A DNA stretch of 64,000 bases from CAVSWT01 sp963731745 (GCA_963731745.1 CAVSWT010000029.1:1-64000), one strand, 5' to 3'. Shown: positions 8,544 to 18,654, numbered from the stretch's first letter. The notes: generated by a model from the letters alone, not told the origin. Numbers and translations are program-made.

Positions 8544-10637
8544 TTAATGCCCTTCTTCTCTTGATTTCTGATATTCATCAACAATTTTTTGTTCAACTTC
8601 TTTAGGTACTTCTTCATAATGCGAGAAGTTTCTTTTATGCACCCCTCTGCCAGAAGTCAAACTTCTAAGTTGTGAAGAATATTTATATAATTCAGAAAGT
8701 GGAACTTGAGCTTTAATTATTTGAAAATGTCCGTCGGAATCCATTCCTGATATTTTACCTCTTCTACTTGAAATATCTCCCATAACATCACCCATATATT
8801 CTTCGGGCACGGTAATCTCAATATCATAAATTGGTTCGAGTAAAACTGGTTTACATGCCTGAAATCCCTTACGAAAACATTGTGAGGCAGCAAGCTTAAA
8901 CGACATTTCATCCGAATCAACATTATGAAACGAACCGTCAAATAAAGTTACTTTTACGTCAACCACCTGGTTTCCTGACAATACGCCTTTCTGCATGGCT
9001 TCAACTATACCTTTTTCGACTGCAGGAATAAATCTTCCTGGTACAACTCCTCCGACAATTGCATCTACAAATTCAAAACCTTTTCCTCGGCTTAAAGGTT
9101 CCATTTTAAAATGAACGTGTCCATATTGGCCTCTACCACCCGATTGTTTTTTGTGTTTGTATTCAACATCTTCTGCTTTGCCTTTGATTGTTTCCCTGTA
9201 CGGAATTTTAGGCTCTGCTAAATCAACTTCAACGTTATAACGTTCTTTTAATCTTTTAACCGCTAATGAAAGCTGCAATTCCCCTTGACCAGAAATTATT
9301 GTTTGTGAAAGTTCCGGATCAAACTTGACATTAAAGGATGGGTCTTCTTCATGCAAAGTATGTAAGCCGGACGCAATTTTGTCTTCATCGCCTTTGGCCT
9401 TAGGAATAATTGCTCCTCTAATAACAGGTTCAGGAAATTGGATTTTTTTAATAACAACAGTTAAATTTTTTGATGTTAAAGTGTTATTAGTATGCGTATC
9501 TTTTAATTTAACTACCGCTCCTAAATCACCTGCGCTTATTTTTGAAACATCAGTTCTATTATGACCATTTAATACTGAAAGCTGAGACAATCTTTCCGTC
9601 TTATTATTGTTTGAATTTAATAGATCCAAACCAGCAGATACAGTTCCTGAGTATACTTTGAATAAGGATAATTCACCAACATGCTGTTCGGAAATTATTT
9701 TAAATATAAATAAAACAGGTTCACCATCAACATCAGGAGAAACATTTACTTGTTTATCATTATTTGCAAAAGTTGCCTCTTCCCCTCCTCTATCTTTAGG
9801 TGATGGGAAATATTCAGAAGCAAAATTTAAAAAGTTATTTATGCCAACTGCGTTTGATGATGAAACTGCAAACACTGGAGTAAAGCTTCTTTTAATAAGT
9901 GCTTGTCGTATACCTTTAGCAAGTTCTTCTTCGGTTAAGCTCCCATTTTCAAAATAATTATTCATCAATTCTTCGGTCGTCTCTGCAATTTTTTCGATAA
10001 GTTCTGTTCGATAAGCATCCGCTTGTTCTTTTACTTCAGCAGGAATATCAATTTCAGAAACCTTTTTACTTCCAACTTCTCCATATTTATATGCCTTCAT
10101 TTTAAGGACATCAACTACAGTATCAAAATTAACTCCCTCGGAAATTGGGAACGTAACAATGATTGCGCCTGATGTTAGTCTATTTTTTGCCTTATCATAA
10201 GTTTCACTAAAAGTAGAATGTTCATTATCAACCTTATTAATAATTATTGCAGAAGGCAGCTCAAATTCGTCAACGAATCTGCCCGTTGTTTCTGAGCCTA
10301 CTTCCACACCTTCAGCAGATTTTAATACCATAACCGCAGTATCACATACTTTCATCGACGCTTTAACTTCTCCAACAAAATCGGAATATCCAGGAGTATC
10401 TAAAATGTTTATTTTTTTATTGTTCCATTCAAGGTGCATTAGAGAAGTTGAGATTGAGATTTGTTTTTCTATTTCATTCGGTGAGTAATCTGATATTGTG
10501 TTTCCTTCGGCCACGGTACCAATGCGATTTATTTCTCCAGCAGTGAACAACATGATTTCGGATAATGAAGTTTTACCGCTTCCACCGTGACCGATAAGCG
10601 CAATATTGCGTATCGATCCTGCATCATATTCTTTCAA
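8544..10637 (-). CDS. EF-G-like translational GTPase (second elongation factor G)
   Basis: The protein has 697 residues. GTPase motifs are G1 GHGGSGKTS, G3 DTPGYSDF and G4 NKVD, followed by EF-G domains II-V. G1 and G3 differ from housekeeping EF-G (AHIDAGKTT and DTPGHVDF) and match the EF-G-like paralogue subgroup. Paralogues of this kind may act in ribosome recycling or under stress; which applies here is not known. The start is TTG at 10637, supported by a perfect AAGGAGG seven bases upstream. An ATG between the two is out of frame. A rho-independent terminator follows. It lies downstream of two small membrane/stress-type genes on the same strand. Confidence 0.9.
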   Translation of the reverse strand: MKEYDAGSIRNIALIGHGGSGKTSLSEIMLFTAGEINRIGTVAEGNTISDYSPNEIEKQISISTSLMHLEWNNKKINILDTPGYSDFVGEVKASMKVCDTAVMVLKSAEGVEVGSETTGRFVDEFELPSAIIINKVDNEHSTFSETYDKAKNRLTSGAIIVTFPISEGVNFDTVVDVLKMKAYKYGEVGSKKVSEIDIPAEVKEQADAYRTELIEKIAETTEELMNNYFENGSLTEEELAKGIRQALIKRSFTPVFAVSSSNAVGINNFLNFASEYFPSPKDRGGEEATFANNDKQVNVSPDVDGEPVLFIFKIISEQHVGELSLFKVYSGTVSAGLDLLNSNNNKTERLSQLSVLNGHNRTDVSKISAGDLGAVVKLKDTHTNNTLTSKNLTVVIKKIQFPEPVIRGAIIPKAKGDEDKIASGLHTLHEEDPSFNVKFDPELSQTIISGQGELQLSLAVKRLKERYNVEVDLAEPKIPYRETIKGKAEDVEYKHKKQSGGRGQYGHVHFKMEPLSRGKGFEFVDAIVGGVVPGRFIPAVEKGIVEAMQKGVLSGNQVVDVKVTLFDGSFHNVDSDEMSFKLAASQCFRKGFQACKPVLLEPIYDIEITVPEEYMGDVMGDISSRRGKISGMDSDGHFQIIKAQVPLSELYKYSSQLRSLTSGRGVHKRNFSHYEEVPKEVEQKIVDEYQKSREEGH

Positions 10638-10696
10638 GGGACATCCTCCTTAATTTCAAGGTAAGTAGTTTGTTAATAATTATTTTATTCTGACTT

Positions 10697-11083
10697 TTAT
10701 CGTTTTGTGTAGGCATTCCAAAAAGTATTAACCCCATTAACTACTGCGGATAGGTTTTTCACCAACTGCATAGTTGGTTCTTCTACACCTTTCCTCACTC
10801 TTTCTTCAAGATCTAAAATTGTTTCAACCCGATCTTTTACTTCATTTATTATTTCTTTTGATACATCTAATTGACTACTGGCTTTATCAGATATATCATT
10901 TAATTTTTCGCTTAGTTCAGCAGCAGCAGAAAATATCGGTTTGAGTTGTTCGGTTAAATCTTTTATATCATTCTGCATTCCTTGTATTGAGTTGGTAATA
11001 CTTTTTAAATAAATTATCAATGAAATACATAAAGAAGTTGCTGCTAAAAGCAGAATGATATAAAAGACAGATTCAACAGTCAT
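10697..11083 (-). CDS. DUF948-like small membrane protein
   Basis: The protein has 128 residues with one N-terminal transmembrane helix (about 5-27). A long predicted coiled coil follows, rich in I/L heptads, and it ends in NAYTKR. This resembles the DUF948 family of general-stress-associated membrane proteins that is commonly encoded next to YtxH proteins. The gene begins three bases after the YtxH-like gene ends, so the pair forms an operon. The function of the family is unknown; a scaffold at the cytoplasmic membrane is only an inference. Confidence 0.7.
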   Translation of the reverse strand: MTVESVFYIILLLAATSLCISLIIYLKSITNSIQGMQNDIKDLTEQLKPIFSAAAELSEKLNDISDKASSQLDVSKEIINEVKDRVETILDLEERVRKGVEEPTMQLVKNLSAVVNGVNTFWNAYTKR

Positions 11084-11086
11084 TTT

Positions 11087-11503
11087 TTAAGATTTCTTTG
11101 TTTCTTTATAAGCATCAACACCAGCTTTAAATGCAGTCTTCAAGTTTGTTTTTTCATCCTCAACAAATTCTTTTCCAGAACTAATTGCTGCATTTGATTT
11201 TTGCTTAGCATCATTAAATACCTTTTCGGCATCTTTCATCAATTCCTCAGACTTGCTTTTGGCATCAGTTATAATCTTTTCAGATCTGCGTTTGCCTTCA
11301 TTTATCAATTCTTTTGCTCTATCTTTTGCGTCGGCAACATATTTATCAGCATCATCTAGATAACCATCTGTTTTAGATTTTATGTCATCTCTAAAATCTT
11401 TACCGCTTTTAGGAGCATATAATAAAGCCATTACAGCGCCTAAAGCTCCTCCGGTAAGTAAACCTATGAAAAATCCTTTGCCTATATTATTTTCGCTTGA
11501 CAT
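11087..11503 (-). CDS. YtxH-domain protein
   Basis: The protein has 138 residues. The N-terminus has the YtxH signature: a glycine-rich transmembrane segment (GFFIGLLTGGALGAVMALL) followed by YAPKSGKDFRDDI. The rest is a lysine/aspartate-rich amphipathic helix with LEA-like 11-residue-type repeats (DAKDRAKELI, DAKSKSEELM, DAKQKSNAAI). YtxH proteins are general-stress membrane-associated proteins of unknown mechanism. It is the first gene of a two-gene unit with the DUF948-like gene. The 315-base region upstream is the likely promoter region. Confidence 0.8.
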   Translation of the reverse strand: MSSENNIGKGFFIGLLTGGALGAVMALLYAPKSGKDFRDDIKSKTDGYLDDADKYVADAKDRAKELINEGKRRSEKIITDAKSKSEELMKDAEKVFNDAKQKSNAAISSGKEFVEDEKTNLKTAFKAGVDAYKETKKS

Positions 11504-11818
11504 TTTAACTCCTTTAATTAGTAATATTAGTACAAATCGAATATAACAACAGCCCCTCTGAAAATCAAGGAAAGCAAATTAGTTGTGAACCTACTCAAAC
11601 TCAATAAAATTTTTAATTACAGGTTTAAATAAATACATTCTTGGATTAAGTTACAAAAAACTTGAATATTTTTTTAATTTTTTCAGCGTAACCGGAAAAC
11701 TCTAATTTAGGTTAAATTACACGTTTCCCAAATGACAGCTTAAAAAGTTTGTGAGATCAACCTTAGAATTAAATATCGTTTCGAATTCAACTTTTCACCA
11801 ACGAAAATTATTGCTTAC
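11504..11818. other. Intergenic region, no gene seen
   Basis: The 315 bases between the YtxH-like gene and the UPF0104 gene are very AT-rich and show no coding frame, tRNA or strong hairpin. The part next to 11504 should hold the promoter of the YtxH/DUF948 pair on the minus strand, but no convincing -35/-10 pair could be picked out. Confidence 0.4.
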
Positions 11819-12790
11819 TTAATTGTCTAACTCTGTAGTTACCGGTTCAACTGAGATTTTCCCATAGCGATGCTGATAAAACATTACACTTAAAATTCCG
11901 ACAAATATTGCAAACCATAGCGTAACAACTCTGACAATAAATGTAGAGGCGACAGCCAGATCTTTTGAATAGCCGGCTTTAATTAATAAAAATGTTAATG
12001 ATCCTTCTGTTGCACCAAGTCCGCCAGGCAGCATTGAAATGGCGCCTAAAATTATAGCGAATGCATAGCTAAATGAGGCCCATAAAAACCCGACATCAAT
12101 TCCGAAATTCGTTAGTATTATATGATATCCCCAGCATTCAAACGACCAAGAAACTAAGCTGAGCAAAATCATATAGATAAGAGGTAACGGCCTAAGCATT
12201 TGATATGAACTCTCATAAGCGCTGTGTATAATCACCAAATGTTTTTTAAGAAATTTACTTTTTTCAAAAAATTTCAAAATCGGCATTGCAATTTTTTTAT
12301 TGCTTAAAACCAATACTAAGAAAAACAAAGAAATAGACACTACTAAAACTATAATTCTCCCATAATCAAAAACATAAGCTCCAATTAATGCAATAAACAT
12401 AAGAGAGATAGAATCCGTAATTCTTTCTACAAATATTATTGGTGCTGTTTTACTAATCGGCGTATTTGAGATCTCTTTTATTAGATAAGATTTTAAAACT
12501 TCACCCATCTTCCCTGGTGTAACGCTCATAATTAATCCGGACATAAATACCGCAAACGAATCAATCTTTTTTACTTTGATATGGAGAATATTCAAATAAT
12601 AATCCCATTTTAAAAATCTTGCAAAATAATTGAGCAAAGAAAGAAATAGAAGAAATGGTAATAGCAGCCAATTGAATTTTTCAAATGCTTGTGCAACATC
12701 TTTATAGTCAGCATAAATTGTGAAAAATAAATACACCAGTCCGCCGATGGCGAGTGAAATTAAAATTTTCTTTTTAAGTTTATTTAACAA
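11819..12790 (-). CDS. UPF0104/lysylphosphatidylglycerol-synthase-like integral membrane protein
   Basis: The protein has 323 residues with about eight hydrophobic helices. It contains the family signatures MSVTPGKMGEVLKSYLI and GAISMLPGGLGATEGSLTFLL, as in the membrane domain of MprF and in AglD-like proteins. Members are thought to move or modify lipid-linked substrates. The soluble synthetase domain of MprF is absent, so lysyl-PG synthesis is unlikely. The start is TTG immediately after the Maf stop codon, suggesting translational coupling with maf and spoIID. A second member of the family lies at 42557-43546 beside a glycosyltransferase. Confidence 0.85.
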   Translation of the reverse strand: MLNKLKKKILISLAIGGLVYLFFTIYADYKDVAQAFEKFNWLLLPFLLFLSLLNYFARFLKWDYYLNILHIKVKKIDSFAVFMSGLIMSVTPGKMGEVLKSYLIKEISNTPISKTAPIIFVERITDSISLMFIALIGAYVFDYGRIIVLVVSISLFFLVLVLSNKKIAMPILKFFEKSKFLKKHLVIIHSAYESSYQMLRPLPLIYMILLSLVSWSFECWGYHIILTNFGIDVGFLWASFSYAFAIILGAISMLPGGLGATEGSLTFLLIKAGYSKDLAVASTFIVRVVTLWFAIFVGILSVMFYQHRYGKISVEPVTTELDN

Positions 12791-13369
12791 TTATATAACC
12801 TTAATTAACGAAATATAAAATTTTGATAATGGCAATCCCACCACATTGTAATAACAGCCATTTATCTTATTTACGAACACTGCACCGAAATCATCCTGTA
12901 TGCCATAAGCCCCAGCTTTATCCATTGGGCTGCCGGATTCAATATATGCCTTGATTTCATCCTTGGTTAGTTGACGAAATTCTACCAATGTTTTTTCATA
13001 ATCAGAAATCGTTTTTAAATTTTTATGGTTAAAAATAGTAAAACCAGTATACACGAAGTGAGTATTTCCACTAAGTAAATTTAAAATCCTAGCTGCATCT
13101 TTTTTGTTCCTTGGTTTTCCCAAAATTTGCTTATTTAAAACTACGATTGTATCTGCAGTAATTATAATCCCTGAACTTATTTTTTCTTTTGCTGCTTGAA
13201 GTTTTTCCTGAGAAATTCTTTTTACAATTCTAATTGGCGTTTCATATTTTTTTATTTTTTCAGGTGTTTTGACTTTTACAACTTCGAAAGTTAATCCAAT
13301 TTGTTCCATCAATTTTTTTCTTCTTGGCGAAGAAGAAGCTAGATAAATTTTTTGAGATTTATCAATCAT
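12791..13369 (-). CDS. maf: Maf-family nucleoside triphosphate pyrophosphatase
   Basis: The protein has 192 residues, the normal Maf length. The N-terminal SSSPRRKKLMEQIG loop, the TADTIVVLNKQILGKPRN segment and the C-terminal GAYGIQDDFGAVFV are all diagnostic. Maf enzymes hydrolyse nucleoside triphosphates such as dTTP/UTP or modified nucleotides to monophosphates, and have been linked to septum control and house-cleaning. The start codon overlaps the end of the upstream SpoIID-like gene (ATGATTGA), so the two are translationally coupled. Confidence 0.93.
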   Translation of the reverse strand: MIDKSQKIYLASSSPRRKKLMEQIGLTFEVVKVKTPEKIKKYETPIRIVKRISQEKLQAAKEKISSGIIITADTIVVLNKQILGKPRNKKDAARILNLLSGNTHFVYTGFTIFNHKNLKTISDYEKTLVEFRQLTKDEIKAYIESGSPMDKAGAYGIQDDFGAVFVNKINGCYYNVVGLPLSKFYISLIKVI

Positions 13370-14595
13370 TTATTTTTTCCACCTCAGTTCCCGGGAAATA
13401 TGATTTTAGAATTTGTTTATAATTAATTCCTCTCTTCGACATACCAATTGCTCCCCATTGACACAAGCCAACCCCATGTCCATATCCTTTACCATTTAAT
13501 TTTATTTCATCACCAGAAATTGAAATAGTAAAATTAGAACTAAAAAGTATGCCTTCATTTGAATTCCTAAGTATACCTCTAATATTATTTCCAAAGATAG
13601 AAATTTGTTTCTCTGTCCCCATTTTCAGAGTAAATAATTTGTAATTCATTTATTCTTCCCGATGGAAATCGATTTATTATTCGGAGATCAATTAGCGATA
13701 CATTTTTGTTTTTAATTAAATTCGCGTCAACTAGTTTTTCTAAAATTTCTTGTTTTGAAAAACTAACTTCCCAAATAAACCTTGGCGAAATAGAACAATT
13801 TGCCGGCTCGCCATCAATCTGTGAGATTAGATAAGGAATATGTTTTTCGCTAAAAACATTTTGAGCATCTTCTGTCCTTCCTCCACAAGTAGATGAATAA
13901 TAAATTATTGCCGGCTTATTTTTATAAGTTAAAATCATATCTCGAGTTTCGTCTATTATCTTATCCGTTAAATCATTTTCTCTTAAGTTCCCGCGGTACA
14001 CTTGATCTCTAACATCAGAATAAACATCAAAATTATTTTTATTATTTAATTTAGAAAGAGCATATGTACGTGCGCAAATTGTAAATGCTTTCAATGCTTC
14101 ATTGTAATTATGTCCATTACCTAAAGGCATCTCAGAAGGAATTACTCCTTTTAAATAATTATCCAATTCAAGAATATTAATTAGTAGAATCCTTCCCTCA
14201 TAATATTTTATGAAAAAATTTCCATAATAATTTCTATGACGATAATCCAATAGTTGATTTCTTTCACTGCTCTGTATTTCTAAATTAGAGCAGGTGTATT
14301 GGTTATTATTTGCATTAATTTTTAATTTTTTATTTTCACTCGTTATGTCAATTAATTTTCCTGCTTGAATATTTATTTTATTATCATTTTCTAGAATTAC
14401 TATTGAAGTATTAAACTTTAAAGATAATGAGCTAACGCTTTCAGACAACAATACTCTTATTGAATTATTAAACTTCGGCAGCTCAAAATCGATGACACTT
14501 TCATTATCTTCAGTGGTAAATTTTTTAGAAGGCGAGCAAGAATTAATAATAAGTAATCCAGCGAATAATAAAATTGCTGTAATAATTTTATTCAT
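13362..14595 (-). pseudogene. SpoIID/LytB-domain lipoprotein gene, split by a +1 frameshift
   Basis: Two overlapping reading frames together make one SpoIID/LytB protein. The first (13585-14595) starts with a lipoprotein signal (LIINSC) and carries the SpoIID core (LDNYLKGVIPSEMPLG, ALKAFTICARTYAL, STCGGRTEDAQ). The second (13362-13649) supplies the conserved C-terminal motif GKGYGHGVGLCQWGAIGM. Reading GGG instead of GGGG at 13617-13620 (minus strand) joins them as SENGTEKQISIFGNN without other changes. SpoIID proteins act on or with peptidoglycan (glycan cleavage, amidase enhancement). The rest of both parts is intact, so this is an assembly error, a very recent mutation or, less likely, programmed frameshifting. 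Confidence 0.85.
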
Positions 14596-14657
14596 AATGC
14601 AATTTAAAATAAACTAAAATTGACTAATAAAAAAAAGAATGGATTTTGGAAATGTGA

Positions 14658-15089
14658 TTATCTGAAAAGAGCTTTGATACTTCCCCAGGTTCTTTTATAT
14701 CCTGCAATCACTGAAGTTACTGTTGCTTCAGCCGTATCAAATTCACGGTTATTATTGTCAACGCATGCAACTTTATAAACAAAAACTAAATCATTTGGAT
14801 TTGTAATTTTATATGCAGTAGGATCGGTATATTCATAGCCTTCATTCTGAACGTAAGCTTCACGAAGAGACAATGTTTTTATTGATGACCAGGTTGAATT
14901 GCTTTCCCCGTTTTTTCTATAAATGACAAAATGATCTAAATTCTTTTGTTCGGTTACTTGCCATTTAATTGTATTCTCACCATTATTTGATACCGCACTT
15001 AATATTTGAATGTGGGTACCGGCATAAACAATAGTAAAAATGGAAATGAAAAGGAGTATTATTTTGCCCATCGATATTTTCATAGGCAA
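14658..15089 (-). CDS. Small exported FnIII-like protein, unknown function
   Basis: The protein has up to 143 residues. A signal peptide (MGKIILLFISIFTIVYAG) is followed by one domain resembling a fibronectin-III/Ig fold (NGENTIKWQVTEQKNLDHFVIYRK). The start could be TTG at 15089, which has AAGG seven bases upstream, or ATG at 15083 or 15071; the signal peptide works from any of them. It lacks a T9SS sorting tail. It is on the same strand as the SpoIID-like gene, 62 bases away. No enzyme motif is seen. Confidence 0.65.
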   Translation of the reverse strand: MPMKISMGKIILLFISIFTIVYAGTHIQILSAVSNNGENTIKWQVTEQKNLDHFVIYRKNGESNSTWSSIKTLSLREAYVQNEGYEYTDPTAYKITNPNDLVFVYKVACVDNNNREFDTAEATVTSVIAGYKRTWGSIKALFR

Positions 15090-15416
15090 AATATATCCTT
15101 CTAAAAATTTAATGTCAAGCAGAATTTAGTGATTAATTAAATAATCACTCTAGAAATTGAACTAAAATCATGATTTTCTGATTCTAAGATAATAATTAAA
15201 TAATGTTGACTTAAATAACATTAATATATATTACTTGTTAAAATAATATTCATCTAATTATTTAATTATTTAATTTGAATACGTGATTTACCTTATTTTT
15301 TAAGAAATTTCTAAATTATTAAACTTTACAACGAATTGTATCTTGACATTTTAAGCTTTTTTTTCAAACTTCAATTAGCATTCCAAACATTTTTCTTTAA
15401 TACATAGGAGGTATTC
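15090..15416. other. Divergent intergenic region, no gene seen
   Basis: These 327 bases separate the minus-strand FnIII-like gene from the plus-strand T9SS cargo gene. They are extremely AT-rich and contain no coding frame. A TTGACA at about 15344 could be a -35 element for the plus-strand gene, but no good -10 follows at the right distance. An AGGAGG ribosome binding site ends the region. Confidence 0.4.
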
Positions 15417-16868
15417 ATGAACTTGAAGGGTTTACACTTTTTCTTTCTTCTTTTATTATTACCCGTTTTCTCACTTACTGCACAAACCTTCGATGGCGAA
15501 TGGTCTTGTGATTATGCAACAATTGATGACCGACCAAATGGAACTAGTTATAACACAATTGATGTTGGCGTTATTAAAGAAAATACATTCGTCGCATTAG
15601 TTAGTCGATCAGGAGTAAATTATCTTGTTGGTTATGCGGACGCTGATTCAGTTAACGGAAGATTAGGTGTGTTTGGCTATGGCAGTGAACTGGCAGGATA
15701 TCATCAGCAATGGGTTTCTGGTTTTGAAGCAGATTCAGTTTACTTAGCAGTATCTTTAGCTGCCGCACCAGATTCACTAATATATGTCGCCAATAATGAA
15801 CCAGGTAGAAGTATTTTAGTTTTCAAATTGACTGCCGATTCCGTGGTTTCAACAGATTATAGAATTGAAACTGGCGCTGATTCTCTTTGGGCAATTGCCT
15901 TGGATGCAGCAGGACATGTTTTCGTAACTTCAATTAAAGATGCTTCTACACCAAGCCAGGTAATAGTTTATCCTAGTATAGCAGAAGCTGAGAGCGATTG
16001 GTCAAGTCCATTTTCTTCCACACCACTCACTACAATTACAGTTCCTGATCCAGGTGAATTAAGAGGAATTACTGTAAATGATGAAGGAACTATGCTTTTT
16101 GTTTCTAATTATGATGCAAAAAAAGTTTATGCCTATGTGGGTGACGCAACTACCGGATATACATTAAATACTAATTTCAATTTGGAATTTAGTGATCCAA
16201 AAGTTGCTACCGATACTTCAACTTTGGATCCTGGGCCATGGGGATTAAAATATATGAATACAAAAAATATTCTGTTCATGGCTGCTGATGTAAGTTATAA
16301 GTTAGGTGTTGGATATGAATATGCCAAAATGTTTTTAATAAATCCAAACAGCGGGGAGTTACTAGATACAATTGATGTGGCTGAGTGGAACTATGCTCAA
16401 ACAGGCAGCTATCAAAATAGACCAGGAGGAACACTAGGAAATGTATCCGGATATGCCTCTACATACAACGTTGATGTAGACGAAAACTATAATGTCTATA
16501 GCCAATCGTATTATGGCTGGACTGTTGAAAAATGGAGTTACAGCGGTTCACTCCCTGTAATCGATTTAACTGGTGTTGAGAAAACTAATAATATCATACC
16601 AGCTAAATTTAACTTAGCTCAAAATTATCCCAATCCTTTTAACCCCTCTACGACTATTGAATTTTCACTTAATAATGAATCAGAAGTCAGCTTAAAAATT
16701 TATTCAGTTAATGGTGAACTTGTAGCTGAGCTGCTTAACTCAAGAACTTTATCGAGTGGAAATTACAAAGTAAAATTTGATGCTTCCAAATTAGCTTCAG
16801 GCACCTATATTTACACTCTGAAAAATGGTGATCAGCAAATCTCTAAAAAGATGATTCTATTAAAATAA
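15417..16868 (+). CDS. Secreted beta-propeller-type protein with T9SS type A sorting domain
   Basis: The protein has 483 residues; the ATG follows a perfect AGGAGG. A signal peptide ends near SLTAQ. The middle looks like an NHL/YVTN-type propeller (RGITVNDEGTMLFVSNYDAKKV). The last about 90 residues form a T9SS type A sorting domain, with core QNYPNPFNPSTTIEFSL and ending GTYIYTLKNGDQQISKKM. Such domains direct export across the outer membrane and are removed or anchored at the cell surface. It is the first of three consecutive T9SS cargo genes. No catalytic residues were recognised. Confidence 0.9.
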   Translation: MNLKGLHFFFLLLLLPVFSLTAQTFDGEWSCDYATIDDRPNGTSYNTIDVGVIKENTFVALVSRSGVNYLVGYADADSVNGRLGVFGYGSELAGYHQQWVSGFEADSVYLAVSLAAAPDSLIYVANNEPGRSILVFKLTADSVVSTDYRIETGADSLWAIALDAAGHVFVTSIKDASTPSQVIVYPSIAEAESDWSSPFSSTPLTTITVPDPGELRGITVNDEGTMLFVSNYDAKKVYAYVGDATTGYTLNTNFNLEFSDPKVATDTSTLDPGPWGLKYMNTKNILFMAADVSYKLGVGYEYAKMFLINPNSGELLDTIDVAEWNYAQTGSYQNRPGGTLGNVSGYASTYNVDVDENYNVYSQSYYGWTVEKWSYSGSLPVIDLTGVEKTNNIIPAKFNLAQNYPNPFNPSTTIEFSLNNESEVSLKIYSVNGELVAELLNSRTLSSGNYKVKFDASKLASGTYIYTLKNGDQQISKKMILLK

Positions 16869-16880
16869 AAATTATTTTGG

Positions 16881-16910
16881 GACAGCAGCATGGAAACTAA
16901 TGCTGCTGTC
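16881..16910 (+). terminator. Stem-loop terminator after first T9SS cargo gene
   Basis: A perfect 11-bp stem GACAGCAGCAT/ATGCTGCTGTC closes an eight-base loop, 12 bases after the stop codon. The T-run after it is weak (TATTCTACTTCTTT), so termination may be partial. Confidence 0.6.
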
Positions 16911-16992
16911 TATTCTACTTCTTTGTCGGATATAATCAACAAAATAAATTTGGGGAGGTTAAATTAATTTATAAAATTAACCTGGAGTTAAA

Positions 16993-18654
16993 ATGAAGTT
17001 TGTTGTTAAATGTTTTTTTCTTTTTTTGATTTGTTTATTTTTAAGTTCAAATATTTTTGCAAATGTTTACCCATCTAGACTCTTTTTTGGAAATCCGGAT
17101 TATACCCCGTTTGATGGGAAATTTGATGATGGAACCGGAGGTGTTTTCGCATTCTATTTAAATGACACTGCATCTTCAGTTACAATCACGGTTAAAGATT
17201 TTTCAGATAATTCAACAGCGGCAACTATCGATGTCGGTGCATGTCCCAGTGGTTTAAAATCTGTAACATGGGATGGCAACGGCACCGAAAACGGCAAAAG
17301 CTATTATTATGAAATTAAAGCTGAACAACCTGCTTATTCTAATGCTGACTGGACTAAATTTTATGATTCCGGCGATATAAATATATACTCACGCGGCGGC
17401 GATATGGTTACGAATATGGAAAATGATTTGTTCGGATTAATTGTTGCCCCAAATAATGGTGGTCCATTAGGCAAAGGAATAACTATATATAATCCAGATG
17501 GGAGTTTTCATGATCCATTTTTATTGGCTGCCGATACTTCAAGCGGCGGAACAGTAGTTTGGGGATCTCAAACAGAAAATATTGTAGGTGGATTTTTTGA
17601 TGATAGAGGGAAATTTTTTACTTCAGCCTTTTCTCAAGGGGAATTAAGAAGATTCGACAATAGCGGATTAATAACTGTAGCTACCGGCTTAAGTACGCCA
17701 AAGGGTATATTTGTAAATGGAACCGGAACCGAACGGACCATTTATGTTTGTGCCGGCAATCAGATTATAAGAATGAATATTGGTGACGACGATGTTTTTT
17801 CAGGCTTTTCTGAAGTCGTTGCAGAATTCACTACCGGTTTTCCCAAAGACGTTGCTCTTGATGATGAGGGTAATCTTTATACATGTTTAAGAGTTGATGC
17901 AGAAGACCTTGATTCTGATGGAGACGGATTATATAAGATCCCTCTGGCAGGAAGCACGTTACCGGTATCTGAGAATGATGCTGTATGGGCAATAGATGCT
18001 TCAATATCATATAAGGTTGCAGAACTTCAATTTGATTACGGGACTGATAGAAATTCTGCGTCAGATGATATTTTGTATTATTGTTGTCGTGCTGGTGCTG
18101 GCAGTGACGCTGATGGAATTTGGAAAGTTGATGATATAAATGCAACCTTCGTAACTGCAACACAACTTATATCTGAAACAGATTTATATGGTGGAGATGA
18201 AAATATAAATGCTAGATCTGGATTAATTCTTGATCCGGCGGGTAATTTAATTTTATTGGAAAATTCAAATGAACATATTTTCTTTATTTCACCGCCGAAT
18301 AGCGAATCAACAAATAGTTTTACAACAACAGGACGTGACACTATAAATCTTGGAACATCCACTGCAGTTACAGATAAAAATATACCCGACAAATTTAATC
18401 TTTTACAAAATTACCCTAACCCATTTAATCCAAGTACAACTATCGATTATTCATTAGCTAATGAGGCTTCCGTTACGTTAACTATATTTAATTCTTTGGG
18501 ACAGCAGGTTGCTGTACTATTAAATAATGTTAGAAAATCGCCTGGGAATCATTCAATTTTATTTAATGCATCCGGCTTGACAAGCGGAACGTATTTTTAT
18601 CGGCTACAGGCAAATGATAAAATTTTAACAAATAAAATGCTTCTTTTGAAATAA
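16993..18654 (+). CDS. Secreted protein with FlgD-like N-terminal region and T9SS type A sorting domain
   Basis: The protein has 553 residues. After the signal peptide (ending IFAN) comes a FlgD-Ig-like module (TITVKDFSDN...VTWDGNGTENGKSYYYEI). A propeller-like region follows with calcium-loop-like acidic turns (EDLDSDGDGLYKIP). It ends in a T9SS type A sorting domain (QNYPNPFNPSTTIDYSL, last strand KMLLLK). It is probably secreted or attached at the cell surface. The gene has its own leader after the terminator-like hairpin at 16881-16910 and is followed by another T9SS cargo gene. Function beyond export is unknown. Confidence 0.88.
   Translation: MKFVVKCFFLFLICLFLSSNIFANVYPSRLFFGNPDYTPFDGKFDDGTGGVFAFYLNDTASSVTITVKDFSDNSTAATIDVGACPSGLKSVTWDGNGTENGKSYYYEIKAEQPAYSNADWTKFYDSGDINIYSRGGDMVTNMENDLFGLIVAPNNGGPLGKGITIYNPDGSFHDPFLLAADTSSGGTVVWGSQTENIVGGFFDDRGKFFTSAFSQGELRRFDNSGLITVATGLSTPKGIFVNGTGTERTIYVCAGNQIIRMNIGDDDVFSGFSEVVAEFTTGFPKDVALDDEGNLYTCLRVDAEDLDSDGDGLYKIPLAGSTLPVSENDAVWAIDASISYKVAELQFDYGTDRNSASDDILYYCCRAGAGSDADGIWKVDDINATFVTATQLISETDLYGGDENINARSGLILDPAGNLILLENSNEHIFFISPPNSESTNSFTTTGRDTINLGTSTAVTDKNIPDKFNLLQNYPNPFNPSTTIDYSLANEASVTLTIFNSLGQQVAVLLNNVRKSPGNHSILFNASGLTSGTYFYRLQANDKILTNKMLLLK

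Noticed and set aside
9607..9957. Plus-strand ORF of 116 codons
   Set aside because: Lies wholly inside the EF-G-like gene on the opposite strand and resembles no protein; a shadow frame.
11819..12790. MprF lysylphosphatidylglycerol synthase
   Set aside because: Only the membrane domain is present; the soluble aminoacyl-transfer domain is missing.
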